Below are positions 35,469-47,463 of a DNA stretch of 64,000 nucleotides, piece after piece. How positions within the stretch are numbered: the stretch's first letter is position 1; each line of letters starts with the position of its first letter. The stretch lies in contig OZ034967.1 in the NCBI GenBank assembly GCA_964030785.1, forward strand, positions 52,977,533 through 53,041,532. Direction: 5' to 3'. This stretch comes from Siderastrea siderea (taxonomy: Eukaryota > Cnidaria > Anthozoa > Scleractinia > Rhizangiidae). Made by a program: the position numbers and the translations under genes. The notes beneath the pieces were generated by a model. The model worked only from the letters and a program-made list of their open reading frames with translations. It made no database searches and had not been told where the DNA came from.

Positions 35469-35748
35469 AGCCGCGGCTACACGAGCGATTTTTTTGCTCG
35501 CGATTGTGATACGTGATTTCTTTTTTAATTGTCGCGTCGCCAGCGCGCGGCAAAAAGCGCATGTGTAACCACCCTCACACAGGTGATGCGACAGTTGAAA
35601 AAACAGCAGAAAAAAATCGCGAGAATTTCAATGAGTTCATGGACTTTGTCGTCAGGTGCAGCCACCACTGCGCGCCGGCGACGCCACATTTTTTTTTTCA
35701 AATCGCAAGACCATCACAAGAAACAAACTCACTCGTGTAGCCGCGGCT
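35469..35748. mobile_element. MITE with AGCCGCGGCTACACGAG ends and TAA duplication
   Basis: The left end AGCCGCGGCTACACGAG and inverted right end CTCGTGTAGCCGCGGCT are flanked by TAA on both sides (35466-35468, 35749-35751). A 3-base TWA duplication is the PIF/Harbinger signature. It is 280 bases and non-coding. Confidence 0.75.
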
Positions 35749-37817
35749 TAACAAAGTCAGCGTGCTTGCGAGAATTGCATATATGGAAAACATGGACGCA
35801 AACAGAAATGAGACGCTTAAAACTGTGCGAATAATTCATTGTAAATTGTTTGCGACGCTGTTTGTGTATTTGGAAACCTGGCTTGTTTGAATATTAGCGC
35901 GCTTAAATCAGAGATGGATTTTTCTAGTGACCCATATTCTTACGTTTCTCAGTACGTGTTTGTATGGACTGTTGCGCTTACGTTCCAGTGAAAAGTAGGA
36001 TTTATAAATAGCAGCTCCGGTACACAAGGCATATTGCTAATTGCTTCAATATTGAACGCTAAAACTGAATAAAGGCTATTAGAAGTAAAGTCATCTAAAA
36101 CAAAGGCCTTTCAAAATTTGCATTTGCCATTAAATTTTCTTGTGTTCTTACTCGTGCAACAAAGAAGTGCAATCATTTTAAGTTTTCAACGCAAGTTCGT
36201 ACTGTAACAAGGTTCAACGTTTCCATTGAGGTAGGTAAAAGAGTCTAAAAAGTACTAAATAGAACTCTTCTGAGTGATCCACGTAACAATTGAGAAACCG
36301 GCCGTCCCATGAAATCCTTTTTTGGCCTTTGTTGTTCTCTTAAACAACCACGAAAAGGGCCTGTTCGCTTTTGATGCGCAAAGATTTGATACTGAAAACG
36401 AGCACTTGTTGCATGCACAAGTCAGGCAAAAGTTCAAGATCCAGAGGTACCACTGTATGACAATTGCTTGATATGTTTCTATCGGTAACTCGAAGTGCTT
36501 TCCCAGCTCACACAAGACGCGGCTCACACAAGATACGCCATGGCCTTGTCTAGGGTTTTTGACCGGGTTGGTCTTAAAAAGACGCGGTTATTGTTATTTG
36601 TTGTGCAAGTAAGAAACAAATGCAAATTTTTAAAGGCCTTTATTCCAACTTCTAATATGTTCTCTGATAGCCTTTCTTCAATTTTACCTTCGAGAAGGTA
36701 ACTTGACCTTGGCGGTAAAAAGAATTTTAAATGTACGCTCCTGAGTGATCTGCCCTGTGTGATAAATGCTTCATATGTTTCTATCGGTAACTCTGAGTGC
36801 TTTCCCATAGGATATAAGGCGGAGAAGTCGCGCCACCTCCTGGCACGACGGTAACAGACACAACTGTTCCGCATTCAGCATATGCAAAAACGTGTTCTTT
36901 ATTCTGCGATCAGGCTCTAGTTTCGTTTTGCTTGGTGAAACATTCAGGCGGGAAAGGCGCTGGCGACTCACGCAAGAGAATACGAGAGCGGTGATAAAAT
37001 TCGACCTGATTGCAAGTTACTTCTTCTTTGGCTTGTGTAGAAGTTCAGTATGAACAAAACGCACCAACGGGAGGGACGACTGCAATCTCTGAGGACTATA
37101 ATCGCAAGTAGACTTCGTTCGAATGTACCTGGGATGACTTTGATCCGACCTCTAATCAAAAGGCAAGTGGACAAAAGACTTTCACTGCTTGGCCGCCCGA
37201 TGCAAGTTGGTCCGTAGTCGGCTTCTTTTGTTAATGTGGCGACGCGCGCGCAAGGCTGCACTGAGATGGCTTTCCTGCAACTGGCGGGTCTGTTTGGCAA
37301 GAAAGTTGTTATTTAAACTTGCGTTGACTTGCATCTCCGATGCTCCACAACTTTTTAAAAAGATATCGCAAAGCGAGAACGTTTACAGCGACCCGTACCT
37401 CCCAACACAGTACATGCTGCTTAGCAACGTAGGAAGCGGTGTCGCGTACGCAAAAGAAAGACGCGTTTACTTTTCCAAATGCGTCCACAAGCCCGCCGTT
37501 ACGCCCGCTACGCTAGCGTCTTGCACAAAGGATCTTTGGATTCGTGATTATGTGAACTGAGTTGATATGAGGTGAATTGACAGCCGTAAAGAGACTCTTG
37601 TTTTTTAACCTCCTTACGATGACCAGTCAGTACCTTGTATCAACTCATTTCGGTAATTTTTGAGTAAACGAGCAAAACGTAAGCCCGACCTTGACATTTT
37701 CAGCCCATTTTCTCTACTCTCATACTCTGGGCAGTCGCCCCAAATAAACTCCAAGATATGTCGTTGCATCTTGGGCATTGTGATATCAAATTGAAATGTT
37801 TACACCCCCACTTGGTC

Positions 37818-38091
37818 TAGACTGTGAGCAGTCTCTCTTTCTACGCAGGGATAGTCGAGCAAAACTGAGAACACGCAAGCGAGCGCGAAAATCGCCTGCG
37901 CGTGGAAAGATGATGCGCCCGTGATGAGCCGTTCGTTACATCAGCGGAAGGGTTCCCGACTAGCGGCTCACGTGCGTCCAGTTTCCAAACCACCGGCGAT
38001 TTTCGCGCTCGCAGACGATTTTCGCGCTCGTTAGCGTGTTCTTTTTGCTCAACTATCTCAGTGAGCGGAATGAAAGGCTGCTCGTAGTCTA
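37818..38091. mobile_element. Foldback MITE related to 9376-10305
   Basis: The outer ends TAGACTGTGAGCAGTCTCTC and an inverted, diverged right end (GCTCGTAGTCTA) match the termini of the 930-base element in MAP3K4 intron 2. Sub-terminal GGGATAGTCGAG is also shared. Inner ATTTTCGCGCTCG repeats are specific to this copy. Confidence 0.65.
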
Positions 38092-38528
38092 ACCGCAGTA
38101 ATATTATTGCTTGTTTCACCCATGAACTGAATATCACACATCATAACAATTTTCAGCAAAATTATAAAAAATCGGAGTCTATATTACTTAGCCGGAACTC
38201 AATATGGCGCTACAGTATCAAGGCCAGTTTTGATCACTGAAGGAAAGCTATTTTTAAGTTCTAATCAAGTAACGCAGCCTGAAAGCTGAGCCTAAGTAAA
38301 AAACGATTTGTTTTTACGAGACATTAAATGCCAGGATATTATTTATTATAGTGATCTCTGAGTGCAAAATATTAACAGGATTTTCAAGCATACGAGATGT
38401 GGGTCAAGTTAAAGGAAGATTAGGGAAAACATCAGGAGGGTCAACTGAAGGCGCTAGGCTAAGTAGCTGAAGGGATCTTGCTGACAATTTTGTTTGTTTC
38501 TTTGTTGTTTTAGTTGTTCGTTGTCAAC

Positions 38529-39167
38529 ATGAATTCCTCTCATCTGCGGAAGACTTCAAAATGGTACAACGAAAAACAGTTTCAAAAAGTCATGGCTCTC
38601 AATAGGAAAGAGGAAAGCTTGCTGCAACAGAAACTGGAACAACTTCACCGAGAAGAAAGACTTTTACAACGGGAATACGACATTAAAATGGTTAAAACTG
38701 CTCAAGACTTGAACGCGCACAAGAATATAACGAGTACAAATGCAAGTGATGAGACAAAAGCCAACTTGAGCTCGAGAAGAAAAAGCTTGCCATCGATGGA
38801 ACCAAGTAAGAAAGCAGTGTTACATAGAAGAAGGCATTCTATCGCCTGCTTGCCAACTGCCAACATTAGTAACACAGCCGAATGCGATAACAAGGAAGCC
38901 AACAATGATGTCATGTTCGCAATCAATAACAATTTCAAGTTTTTATCGATCGCCTTTGAGACCAAACCAAGACTCACTTCCAGTCCTAGCTCTGTCAAGC
39001 TACCGGAGATCAAACAGAGTTCTGCGCAGAGTACTGGGACTGACTTAAAACCTGCTTTATTGCGCAGACGTCACAGTGACGTCACGACGTTACGTCACGG
39101 GATTCAACGATTAAATGCTGATGCTCGCCGGGTAAGCTTAGCTAACATAAACGAGAACTTCAAGTGA
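38529..39167 (+). CDS. Unrecognised small basic protein, coiled coil plus basophilic kinase motifs
   Basis: This is a 212-residue single-exon protein; I do not recognise the family. The N-terminal 60 residues are a charged amphipathic helix with heptad character (KEESLLQQKLEQLHREERLL), likely a coiled coil. The rest is low complexity with repeated basophilic phosphorylation-type motifs: RRKSLP, RRRHSIA, RRRHSDV, RRVSLA. There is no signal peptide or membrane segment. The chosen ATG at 38529 follows a pyrimidine tract and AG (tttgttgttttag), so a 5' UTR intron is likely. AATAAA occurs at 39230. A strong donor-like CGG|GTAAGC near 39130 could remove the last 11 or so residues. It may be a cytosolic or cytoskeletal phosphoprotein, but that is a guess. 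Confidence 0.6.
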   Translation: MNSSHLRKTSKWYNEKQFQKVMALNRKEESLLQQKLEQLHREERLLQREYDIKMVKTAQDLNAHKNITSTNASDETKANLSSRRKSLPSMEPSKKAVLHRRRHSIACLPTANISNTAECDNKEANNDVMFAINNNFKFLSIAFETKPRLTSSPSSVKLPEIKQSSAQSTGTDLKPALLRRRHSDVTTLRHGIQRLNADARRVSLANINENFK

Positions 39168-39229
39168 AAAGGCTATTGAATAAGAAATTGTGACTTGAAA
39201 CTTTTCCTCGCGAAATGGAGCATGAGGAA

Positions 39230-39235
39230 AATAAA
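39230..39235 (+). terminator. AATAAA poly(A) signal candidate
   Basis: A canonical hexamer about 60 bases after the stop of the gene at 38529-39167. Confidence 0.45.
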
Positions 39236-40548
39236 AATATGTTAAAAGCTGGATTTTGTAAGTAGAATGAAAAGTTCTGGTACTGAAAGTTTCCATTTTG
39301 TTCTGAATATTGTTCTGAGGGATTTCGAGCTGCTATAATAATAGAGGTCTTAAAATCACAAAGCTTGTTCAGAAAGCCGGTGAACTCATTTCTACCGTGG
39401 TGTGCGTCCAATCAGGCCTAAGAATTATTGTTTCCATCCAGTAGTAGACGCTTTTGGTCTTTTTGTTCCAGACTTTTCCGATTTTGCTTGAGCAAATTAA
39501 GATTCTACTTAATAAACTGCAACTGAATCTTACGCACATAAAGTAACTTTTCCGACCCGAAATGTTTTCAGAAATTTAGAAAAAAACACGCCTAGATCTC
39601 AAAGGATTTTTAAATTTCTTTACGAAACAGAGAGAGAGGGAGTGAGAGAGACCTTTGGAAAAACATGCCTTATTTTAACTCGGAGAGAAACCTTTGGGGA
39701 GGACACCCTATTTTAACAACCAAAGCAGGCGAATGAACAACAGAACTAAGATATGATTTTCAGTTCTGTTTCAGTTTTATTTGCCTCCACGCAAGGAGCT
39801 ATTTTACAAGCGTCGGGTATTGTAAATATTGTGAAGTTCAACTGCAACTACAGCTATAGATTGCAATGGAGAGGTACAAAAATATGTAATTAAAAACAAG
39901 TGTAGTCATCAGTAAACGTTTGAAAAAGCCGGTTTTTGCGACTCCCATCAGCCTCTTTGGCAAACTTGTAGTACAAGCAACATTTTCAGTGCAATTTGTC
40001 GCGCACTGTTAAGTTGCAGGTTCAGCATTTCTGTAACATGAAATTGGTTGCTCGCGGAGATGGTAAAACGTGCAACAAACAATCTCGACTTGCAACGCAA
40101 CCTTGTTGCTCAAAAAGTTGCCCGAAAATCTTGCTCGTACTACCTGGCCTAAAACTGATCAAATTTGTGGTCAAAGTATTAACAGAAATAGCATACAATT
40201 TTTGTTGCAACTTCTGTCGCTATCTTAGTGCGCATGCTCTAATGCTTTTAAGATGCACGAGAACAAATCACTCGGGGATTGGCTGAACTGGAGATTTTGG
40301 TGCCAGAGACAAAAGACGTAACATATTCGCAGTTTTTCCTTTGATTTTTTTGCTGCAATTTGTTTTTTGACTTGGTTACCGATAACTGCGACTCAAGTTG
40401 CCACAAAAAAATACACGATAGCGCAGTTTACTTTGGTCCTGGCTTTCTGTCATGCAGTGGTACGCAGCATTGTGTTACAAAACGATTTTCCTTAAAATGG
40501 ACCACAGCGGGTATAAGTTTTCATTGTTCAAAATTATGTCCAGTTCAT
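39236..40548. other. Intergenic, nothing recognised
   Basis: No domain-bearing frame or clear transposon ends were seen. It contains the 3' flanks of two converging genes (plus-strand 38529 and minus-strand 40549). Confidence 0.5.
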
Positions 40549-42461
40549 TTAAAGATACCAAACATAAACTTCAACACAGGTCTCACCAGCGTTGTCATCT
40601 TCGCTGACGTTTTTAAGATCCTCTCCGTACCGTATCTGTAGTTTCTGACCCTGATGAAAGAACTCCGGGTGTGCGAAATCGTGGAACACAAGAAACGGAG
40701 AGTCAGGCTCGAATCCCGGCAGTGCGTACCACGTGGTCATCGACTTGTCCCGGATGAACTTTTCCCGCGGAAACAGTACGCGTCTGGACGGGGTGGTGAT
40801 GAAGGTACCCAGGGGAGTGGAACCGACATACGGGTGACTTATGGAGCAGCCCCAGTAGGTTTTGTATGACGTTTCAGAATGGGATGAGTGGCAGTTGTCA
40901 TTTCCGCATGTGACCCAGCCGCTAGCGTGGACGAGTTTGATGGCAGCTACGAAGCCTTCTCTTTCATTATAGAAGGTGCCTGGTTTGTCTCCCTTCGCAC
41001 TGAAGCAGACTGTGCCTTGTTGGTTGGTCATGTTGGTTAGTCTGTGCCACCTGTCTGAAATCAAGACGTCACGGGTGGTTTAACTCTCAATAATGGCAAG
41101 GTTCAAAGCTGAATTAATTTCTTGTTGGAGAAGAATTAAAATATACTGCTTTCGTTTGAATGGTCGTACGTTAGGATTTCAGCCACAGATTCAAAAGATA
41201 AAAACATCTTGTACAGCATAATAAACAATACGACAGGAAAGTACTTCTTAACAGCTTTCATTTGAATGGTCACACTTAATCAACATGTAAGGCTTCATCT
41301 TTAATATGAAAAGTTTAAACCTCTTTTGTACAGCAAAATAAATTGCGTCATGGACGGCTAATTTTTTTTAACTTTCATTAAAACTTCACATGATAGAAAA
41401 TCAACCACAGACTCAAAAGCTAGAACCAACTTGTAAGGTACAATAAACAATACCACGAGAAAGTAAACCGTTCAACAACTGTCGTTTGAAAGGTGGCACG
41501 TAAAGAGTTTATCCAGCATTAGATAAGTATGAAAAGGTTACATGGCTCTCACATAAAACTGCGATTATTTTCTTTTTTGTTCTGGCGGACTGGTTGTGAA
41601 ACTAGCAGAATATTTGTTTCGATAGGATAATATACCTTGTAAAAGTTTTAAGACAATGACACACAAAGAAAACACAAATCAAAAAACTAAATGGACTTTT
41701 GGTTTCTTTCAACAGCGAATCGAAAAGAAGTCCCGCCATGATATTTTTGTCTTTTGTCAATGAACCCTTTTGCAAGGGAAGGAACACCTAAGAAAACTGG
41801 AACGAATTTTTTTAATCTTATTTTTTTGGAGGAGGGGGGGAGGGAGGGCGGGGGGATTGAGCTTTTCAACGCTGCAAAAGGCATACGTTGCAAGGTTTAC
41901 TCGTCTGTTACTGTTTTGAAAGAACTGATTAGTAATAGAAACAGCTGAAAGGAAAATAGAAAGAAAATACGTTACATGTTGCGAAAGGCTTAGATGACGT
42001 TTCAGTTGCGAAAACTAGTTAATTATACACGTGAACTGGATGAATTGGAGACGCATAACTGCAGTTGTCCCCACGACAATTTCTTCGCTAAAATACCCCA
42101 GGAAAATGGTAGCTATGTAGGTGATAATGACGTTATACCCTTCGTCATGCAGTCAATAACACATCTAAGGGATAAGCTAAGCTGCCAGAGAGATATGAAG
42201 TTGTAGATTTTTTTAAATAAGTAGAAACAACAAGGAAATCAAGTAAGCTTTTGTGAAGAACTTACTCGGTCTCTTTGGACACATCGCCTGCATTCCTTGT
42301 CTCAGGGAGCCAGCTTCTTGCTTGAGCAAGTTTTGCAGTTGCTTTGCTTGTTCATTAGAGAATTTGTCGCACGGGCAGCATTTAGGTAGTTTAGGTAGAG
42401 CAGCCAAGGTCTGGTAGAACAAGGTAACAATTGCACAAAGCAGAACAAGTGAAATCTTCAT
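40549..42461 (-). CDS. Secreted protein, family unrecognised, two exons (paralogue of 47464-50158)
   Basis: Exon 1 is 42461-42266 and exon 2 is 41054-40549, joined as CCGA|gtaagt...tttcag|ACAGG (phase 1), giving 233 residues. Exon 1 has a signal peptide (MKISLVLLCAIVTLFYQTLA), then a Cys-containing CCPC segment and a short Gln/Leu-rich helix. Exon 2 is a compact domain of about 165 residues with IKLVHASGWVTC, WGCSISHPYVGSTPLG, LFPREKF, WYALPGFEPDSP and GQKLQIRYGEDLKN, and ends in VYVWYL. These blocks recur in order in the plus-strand gene 5 kb away. Even cysteine spacing suggests disulphides and an extracellular beta-rich fold. No enzyme motif is visible. I know no named family that fits. Confidence 0.75.
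41834..41855 (+). other. G-rich tract, possible G-quadruplex
   Basis: Four or more runs of at least three G separated by single bases (GGGGGGG-A-GGG-A-GGG-C-GGGGGG). It lies in the intron of the minus-strand secreted-protein gene, so the G-rich strand is the non-template (plus) strand of the window and the transcript carries the C-rich version. Confidence 0.5.
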
Positions 42462-45400
42462 CGTGAAACGAAGTGTTTTGGCGGTGGCTGTGCTTAAAAG
42501 GTCGGTCCTGATCTTAAGCTCTCGATACGGCAAGTATCAGTGTCAACTGAGAAGACGTTTTTAATCGTGCGCTTTTAAAACCGGATTTACGCCTGGAGCT
42601 GTTAAAATGTTTTCATCGGTTATTGACACACCACGCTACCTTTGAAATTGGATGAAAAGGGATTTGTCTGCCTACAGGATTAAAGCAAGAGGAGCAATTA
42701 CCGGGCGGCGCTAATTTGAGCATCGATCAGGATCATCGTAAAAATCGCGGTTAAGTTTTCAGCTAAAAAGTTTTATCTGTAACAAATAGAGTACAAAAGA
42801 GCCACGGGCAAAAAGGCAAACTCCTATGCTACGCTTTGAGAAACTTTTACCTCTTACCCTTGGCTGTTTGTGACCCCACTCACGCGCACGGCAAAGTAAC
42901 CTTCTGGCTTTTATACCGGGGATTTTACACTTAAACTGCAAACTATTTGTATTATTGAAGTTATCCCCTAAACGTTTTCGGTCCAAAAGGGGAATGGAGA
43001 AAACTAACATCATGCAACCTCGGAATGTGATTTTTACGCAAAAATCTTTAGCATGTTATTCTAGCAGAGAATACTTGCTTATATGCACGTACTACATGCT
43101 CTAAATATTTACTAATTTCTCGTTGTTTTTTTTGGTACATTCTCGAGGTCATATGGCAAATCCTTTCGTTTCTGCGGTGCGAGTAATACTACGGCGAACA
43201 ATCTCACAATAAATAAACTTCCTACGCAATTCTTTGCAACTATGGAATACTCCCTGCTGGCTGGGAGTTGGTTAAGGTGGCCAGCAAATTGCGACAAAAC
43301 ATCAGTTTGGAATGATTATCAAACTGGAAGACACATTTTCAGGGGAAAGTTATTTCGAAGTTTTGGCATGAAAGGGAGAAGTATTTTGGTAGCAATGTTA
43401 TGCGCGTCGATCTCTTCGCAAATCAAGCTAACTGGCTATAAAGGTCAAATCTAATAAAGGAGGTTAAAAGCATTTTTTTATTTTTTTTGCTTTTTTAATT
43501 TAAAGCAGTGTTTTCATTTCGCGTGTAAAAAATCGGTTTAACGTTGTCCTTTGATCTTGGCGCTACGTGATGCGGGAGTGCTTTGATAAACTTTGGCACC
43601 CTGTAAACTCAAAATTTCTTTGGTATATGATAAGGAAATCAAAGTTCGTCCCCCACACACTGGGAAATCCGTGTTTCTGCTGAGGTCAATTCTAGTTCAC
43701 GACATAGATGTTTGACTCTTCAAGAATTTCTTTGAAAGGCAAATAAAAGTCTTGAACATTAAATCTGCTCACTGCTTAAGCAATAAAAGGAGGAACTTAT
43801 AATAAAACATGCCAGAACACCAGTTCTCAGAGACGTGACGCGGAGTTTGAAAGTTTCTAACTCACCAGAAGTTGCGCAAACTTCTATTGTGTTTGAGCTC
43901 AGCTGGAGGAACGATGTGGGAGACTAGTCTGAAAGAAACTGTCAGAAAATTGGGCTAGCGACGCACGAAAAAATTGCGTCATTCCGGTTAGATTATGTAA
44001 CAGATGGAATGCTTCTACATATTTTGTTAGCAATGCTTTTACCTAAAAAACTGAAGTTGAAGAATAATTTTTAAGTCAATCATTGGGGCCAGGAAGAAGT
44101 ACCTTTTACAACAGAATGCGTCAAGTCTCCAATTGGTTACAGTTTCCTCGATCTCTGACTCTACGTTGCTAGGTCGTGTTTTTTGTCTATATGCATCGGA
44201 TTCAATTAGTCCATTTCTGATTGATTCCTTGAACCGAATTTTCATCCCCTAAGATCATAGAGAGATCTGAACATTCGAAAAAATAAAATCATTCCCCCTC
44301 CTTTAAGAGAAGTCATCAACCACCCCTTCAATTTTTGCCACTTTTTTCCAGTGCTCTTTTTAGGCAAAATCAATCTGACCAGAACACACGCACTAAGGGG
44401 CCGATTACATGAGGCGAGCTGGCCCGCTTAGCCGGGCTGGCTCGGTTTGCCGGGATCTCGGCACGTCTTTGAAACACATTAAAAATCAACTTTGCGATTA
44501 CATGGAAAAATCTCAGCCCAGCTAGCTGGGATCCCGGTATCGAGATGCCGGGATCTCGGCTAGCCGGGCTGAAAATTTACCATGTAATTGCGATTGCCGG
44601 GCCAACACTTTCTTGTCACTAAATTTCGCTTCAGAGCAAAATGGCTTTTCAGAATATCGATATTTATCTTTCTATACAGCACATAAAGGTTTATCAGACC
44701 ATAAACTTACGTAAAAGTGAAAATAAGACACCAAAATAATGGATTAGCGAAAGTAAAAACACTTGATTCATGCTCTTTGACTGCTTTGATGTAGCCATCT
44801 TTTCACACGACAGCTTCTAAATTTAGCCCCAGGCGGGCTGGCTCGCCTCATGCAATACCGGGCTGAGCAGTCATCTCAGTACACCGAGCCAGCCCTGCTA
44901 ACCGAGACAGCCCGGCTCATGTAATCGGCCCCTAAGAACTGTAAATTAAGCTACAGTCAGTGACGGGTGTACCAAATAGATACGACTGAGGAAAAATAAA
45001 ATTGTTAACATTTTTCCCTTCGCGTTTTGGATTCTTTTGAACGTGATCTGCTACTTCGTCTGTTTGTTTGTGTAATTTGTGAAATTTCCCAGACAATACC
45101 TTTCACCTTTTATTTGGTCTTGGGTTTATGGTGACCATTTTATAAAAATACTGCTTTTCATATGGGCAAGATAACGTTACAATTTTTCGTTAAAGAGGTT
45201 TTTACCAACGTCTGGCCCACAATTTTGTTTGAACTTTTGTGAAGATGGCATGAAACATTCTTCACTGCCGTTGATACAAACCTAACAGAAGGACACGCAA
45301 AGCAAAACACGTACAGCGCAGGAAAACAAACATTAATTACCACAGGAAAGTGAAGACCTATGGATTAAATTTTATTGAATTATATGTAGCTACCGGTGTA

Positions 45401-47463
45401 GAAACAAGATCATGGCGTTCTTCAAGGTCTGAAGGAAAGGTTTGACAACTTTGGTGACATGGAGTCGTTTTCACACGGAGAACACGTGGATTTGCTTTTC
45501 AATCGCATGCCAGGAGAGGAAATCAAAAGAACTCGTCACACACACAAAAATACAAAACTCTTCTATCTATCAGGGTCCTTCCTTAATTGTTAACTTTTTT
45601 AACGTATCTATGTTCATGAATAGCAGAGACAACACTGATTAGTGTAGAATGTCTCTATGTGAAAGATGTGTACAAAAGACTACATTTTCCTTCCCGGCAT
45701 TCGCATTCGATTCCAGTTAAGTAGCTGCGAAGATCATTCACTCGAAAATGTTCAGTCGGCCGCAGTTTTACATTGTGCATATCGTTGTCATATCTTCGCA
45801 TTTGTTTAAACCATTCTTTCGCTAACACAAATCAGCGTTTAACCCAGTGATTAAATTAGAATACAAAGATAACGATGGCAAATTAGCTAAAAGCACGAGT
45901 TAGACGTAATCCTCTCTCAGTTAATGTGCAGGGTTAGCTAGCTACTCAAAGCACAAATCTTCAGAACAGACTGTTTTACTTCCAATCGTCCAAAACTAAT
46001 TAGCTTGGTTTATCTTTGTTTTCCAATTGTTTCACCGACAAAGATCAGTAAGAAGCTTTTTGGAAAACGTTGCCAGAAAAGACAGAGCTTCTTTGCTAAG
46101 GGTCACGGCGCCACAGACAACATGTGCGAATGCACATGCAGACTGGAAACGAACTATTAGTTGAGAATAAAGCGAGGATCTTTCACATGAGGTGACAAAT
46201 AAAGTTTATCTCACAGCTTCCTAAGAAGCAAATATATATTGAAAGGCACTCTGTTCATATATGCTTTGATTTATCAGATACAGATCTGACAGGGTAGTGT
46301 TACGTAACATAGAAAGCTTACTTTTCTATTTCTGTTGAAACAAATTTCCATGGCTGTTGATCTTCTTCCCGCGGATAAACAAAAATACAAAGGTGCTACT
46401 TCACGGGATAAAAAATAAGCTGAAATTTAAATTAAATACTTTTCTCGTACACGAAATGCTCCTAGAATACCAGGAGAAAGAAATCGTACTCAGTTTCTGG
46501 CGATTTTTACTGGACGAGAAACAAGTGAGACACTTGAAAATCTTAGCCTAATTTTTTCAAGTTGCAATCCAGGTCAATCCTAGCCATCCGCGGCCGAACA
46601 CACGAAATTATAATTTTACAAAACTGTAAGAGTAATTTTAAACAATACTGAACTATTGTTTTTTCTCTACTGGGGTTTCCTTCGATTGCAATCAGTCATG
46701 TATTTTAGCAACAAAATAGGGATACCAGACCCGTAAGATTCGATATAAGATGGGAAATGGGCACCAAAAATTGAGGAAAACATGAACATATTAAAAGAAG
46801 TTGGCATTGAGATATAGGTAGGTATGCTGTAAAGAATCGTTTTTCTGCATTTTCACAGGCAGCGCTGGTTAAATTAAAACGCTTAAGCTTCTTATTGGTG
46901 AGTAAAATTTGATGAAAAAAGGTTAAACAAAAATTAACCTCATGTCTGATTTGCACGTATTGCTTGTCAGTACCCGAGCAGCCACGGACGTATTAAGCTT
47001 TCAACGAAGTTGAAAAAAGTTTAGGCAGATTTCCAAGGCTAAGTTTAAAGAAACATGTAGTTAAGGGTTTACAACCACTTAGAAATCGACAACAAATGTT
47101 GCTGAATTGTTTTCATAAGGATGCTCGAAACTGAGCCCTGGCAACTTTTCAAAGATGCCAAATTGACTCGCTTAATTAAATGGTACAGAATTTCACGGAA
47201 GCCCTAGATTATCCTCTTTAACTCAACTCGCCCACCCAATTTTCACCTACTATCTATATGGTTCTAATTATAGACCAAATTTTCATCTTCTGCTTTATGG
47301 ATTCTTAGCCAGATTAAAGGTTCTTTTCCGTACGGTGACAAACTATGTTATTTAATCTTATGACCTCGAGCCTGGATTTATAGCATTCCAACTGCTATGA
47401 AAGTTCTAGTTACGGCCAGGCATTCGTGCAAGTGGTTCGCGGAGAATTGCTCATTTCCTCAAA
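42462..47463. other. Shared upstream region of the divergent secreted-protein pair
   Basis: About 5 kb separate the two head-to-head genes. The only element I can define is the MITE at 44397-44932. The remaining sequence is AT-rich with short frames that lack motifs. No inverted duplication of flanking DNA was obvious by eye outside the coding exons. Confidence 0.5.
44397..44932. mobile_element. 536-base PIF/Harbinger-type MITE with TAA duplication
   Basis: The left end GGGGCCGATTACATGA and inverted right end TCATGTAATCGGCCCC are exact and flanked by TAA (44394-44396, 44933-44935). Sub-terminal regions are rich in GCCGGGCTGGCTCG, CCGGGATCTCGGC and their complements, which would fold strongly. 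The central 250 bases are AT-rich and non-coding. A TWA target duplication with such ends fits PIF/Harbinger. Confidence 0.8.

Larger units (their letters stand above)
34621..38528. other. Intergenic: MITEs and simple repeats
   Basis: It starts with a purine-rich degenerate array of AAACAAAAAAGAA / AACGGAAGTAAA units (about 34656-34760). Two MITEs follow (35469-35748 and 37818-38091). A motif of about 55 bases around TTTCTATCGGTAACTC is repeated at 36474 and 36776. No gene with domain or splice support was found; an open frame of about 120 codons at 37189-37560 lacks an ATG start and any recognisable motif. Confidence 0.5.

Noticed and set aside
36230..36880. Apparent tandem gene pair with a shared GKH.ELPIETY peptide on the minus strand
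   Set aside because: The similarity is confined to about 55 bases (around TTTCTATCGGTAACTC), the frames lack starts and splice sites, and a short dispersed repeat explains it.
37189..37560. Open frame of 123 codons on the plus strand
   Set aside because: It starts with TTG rather than ATG, has an Arg/Leu-rich low-information beginning and no recognisable domain or splice context.
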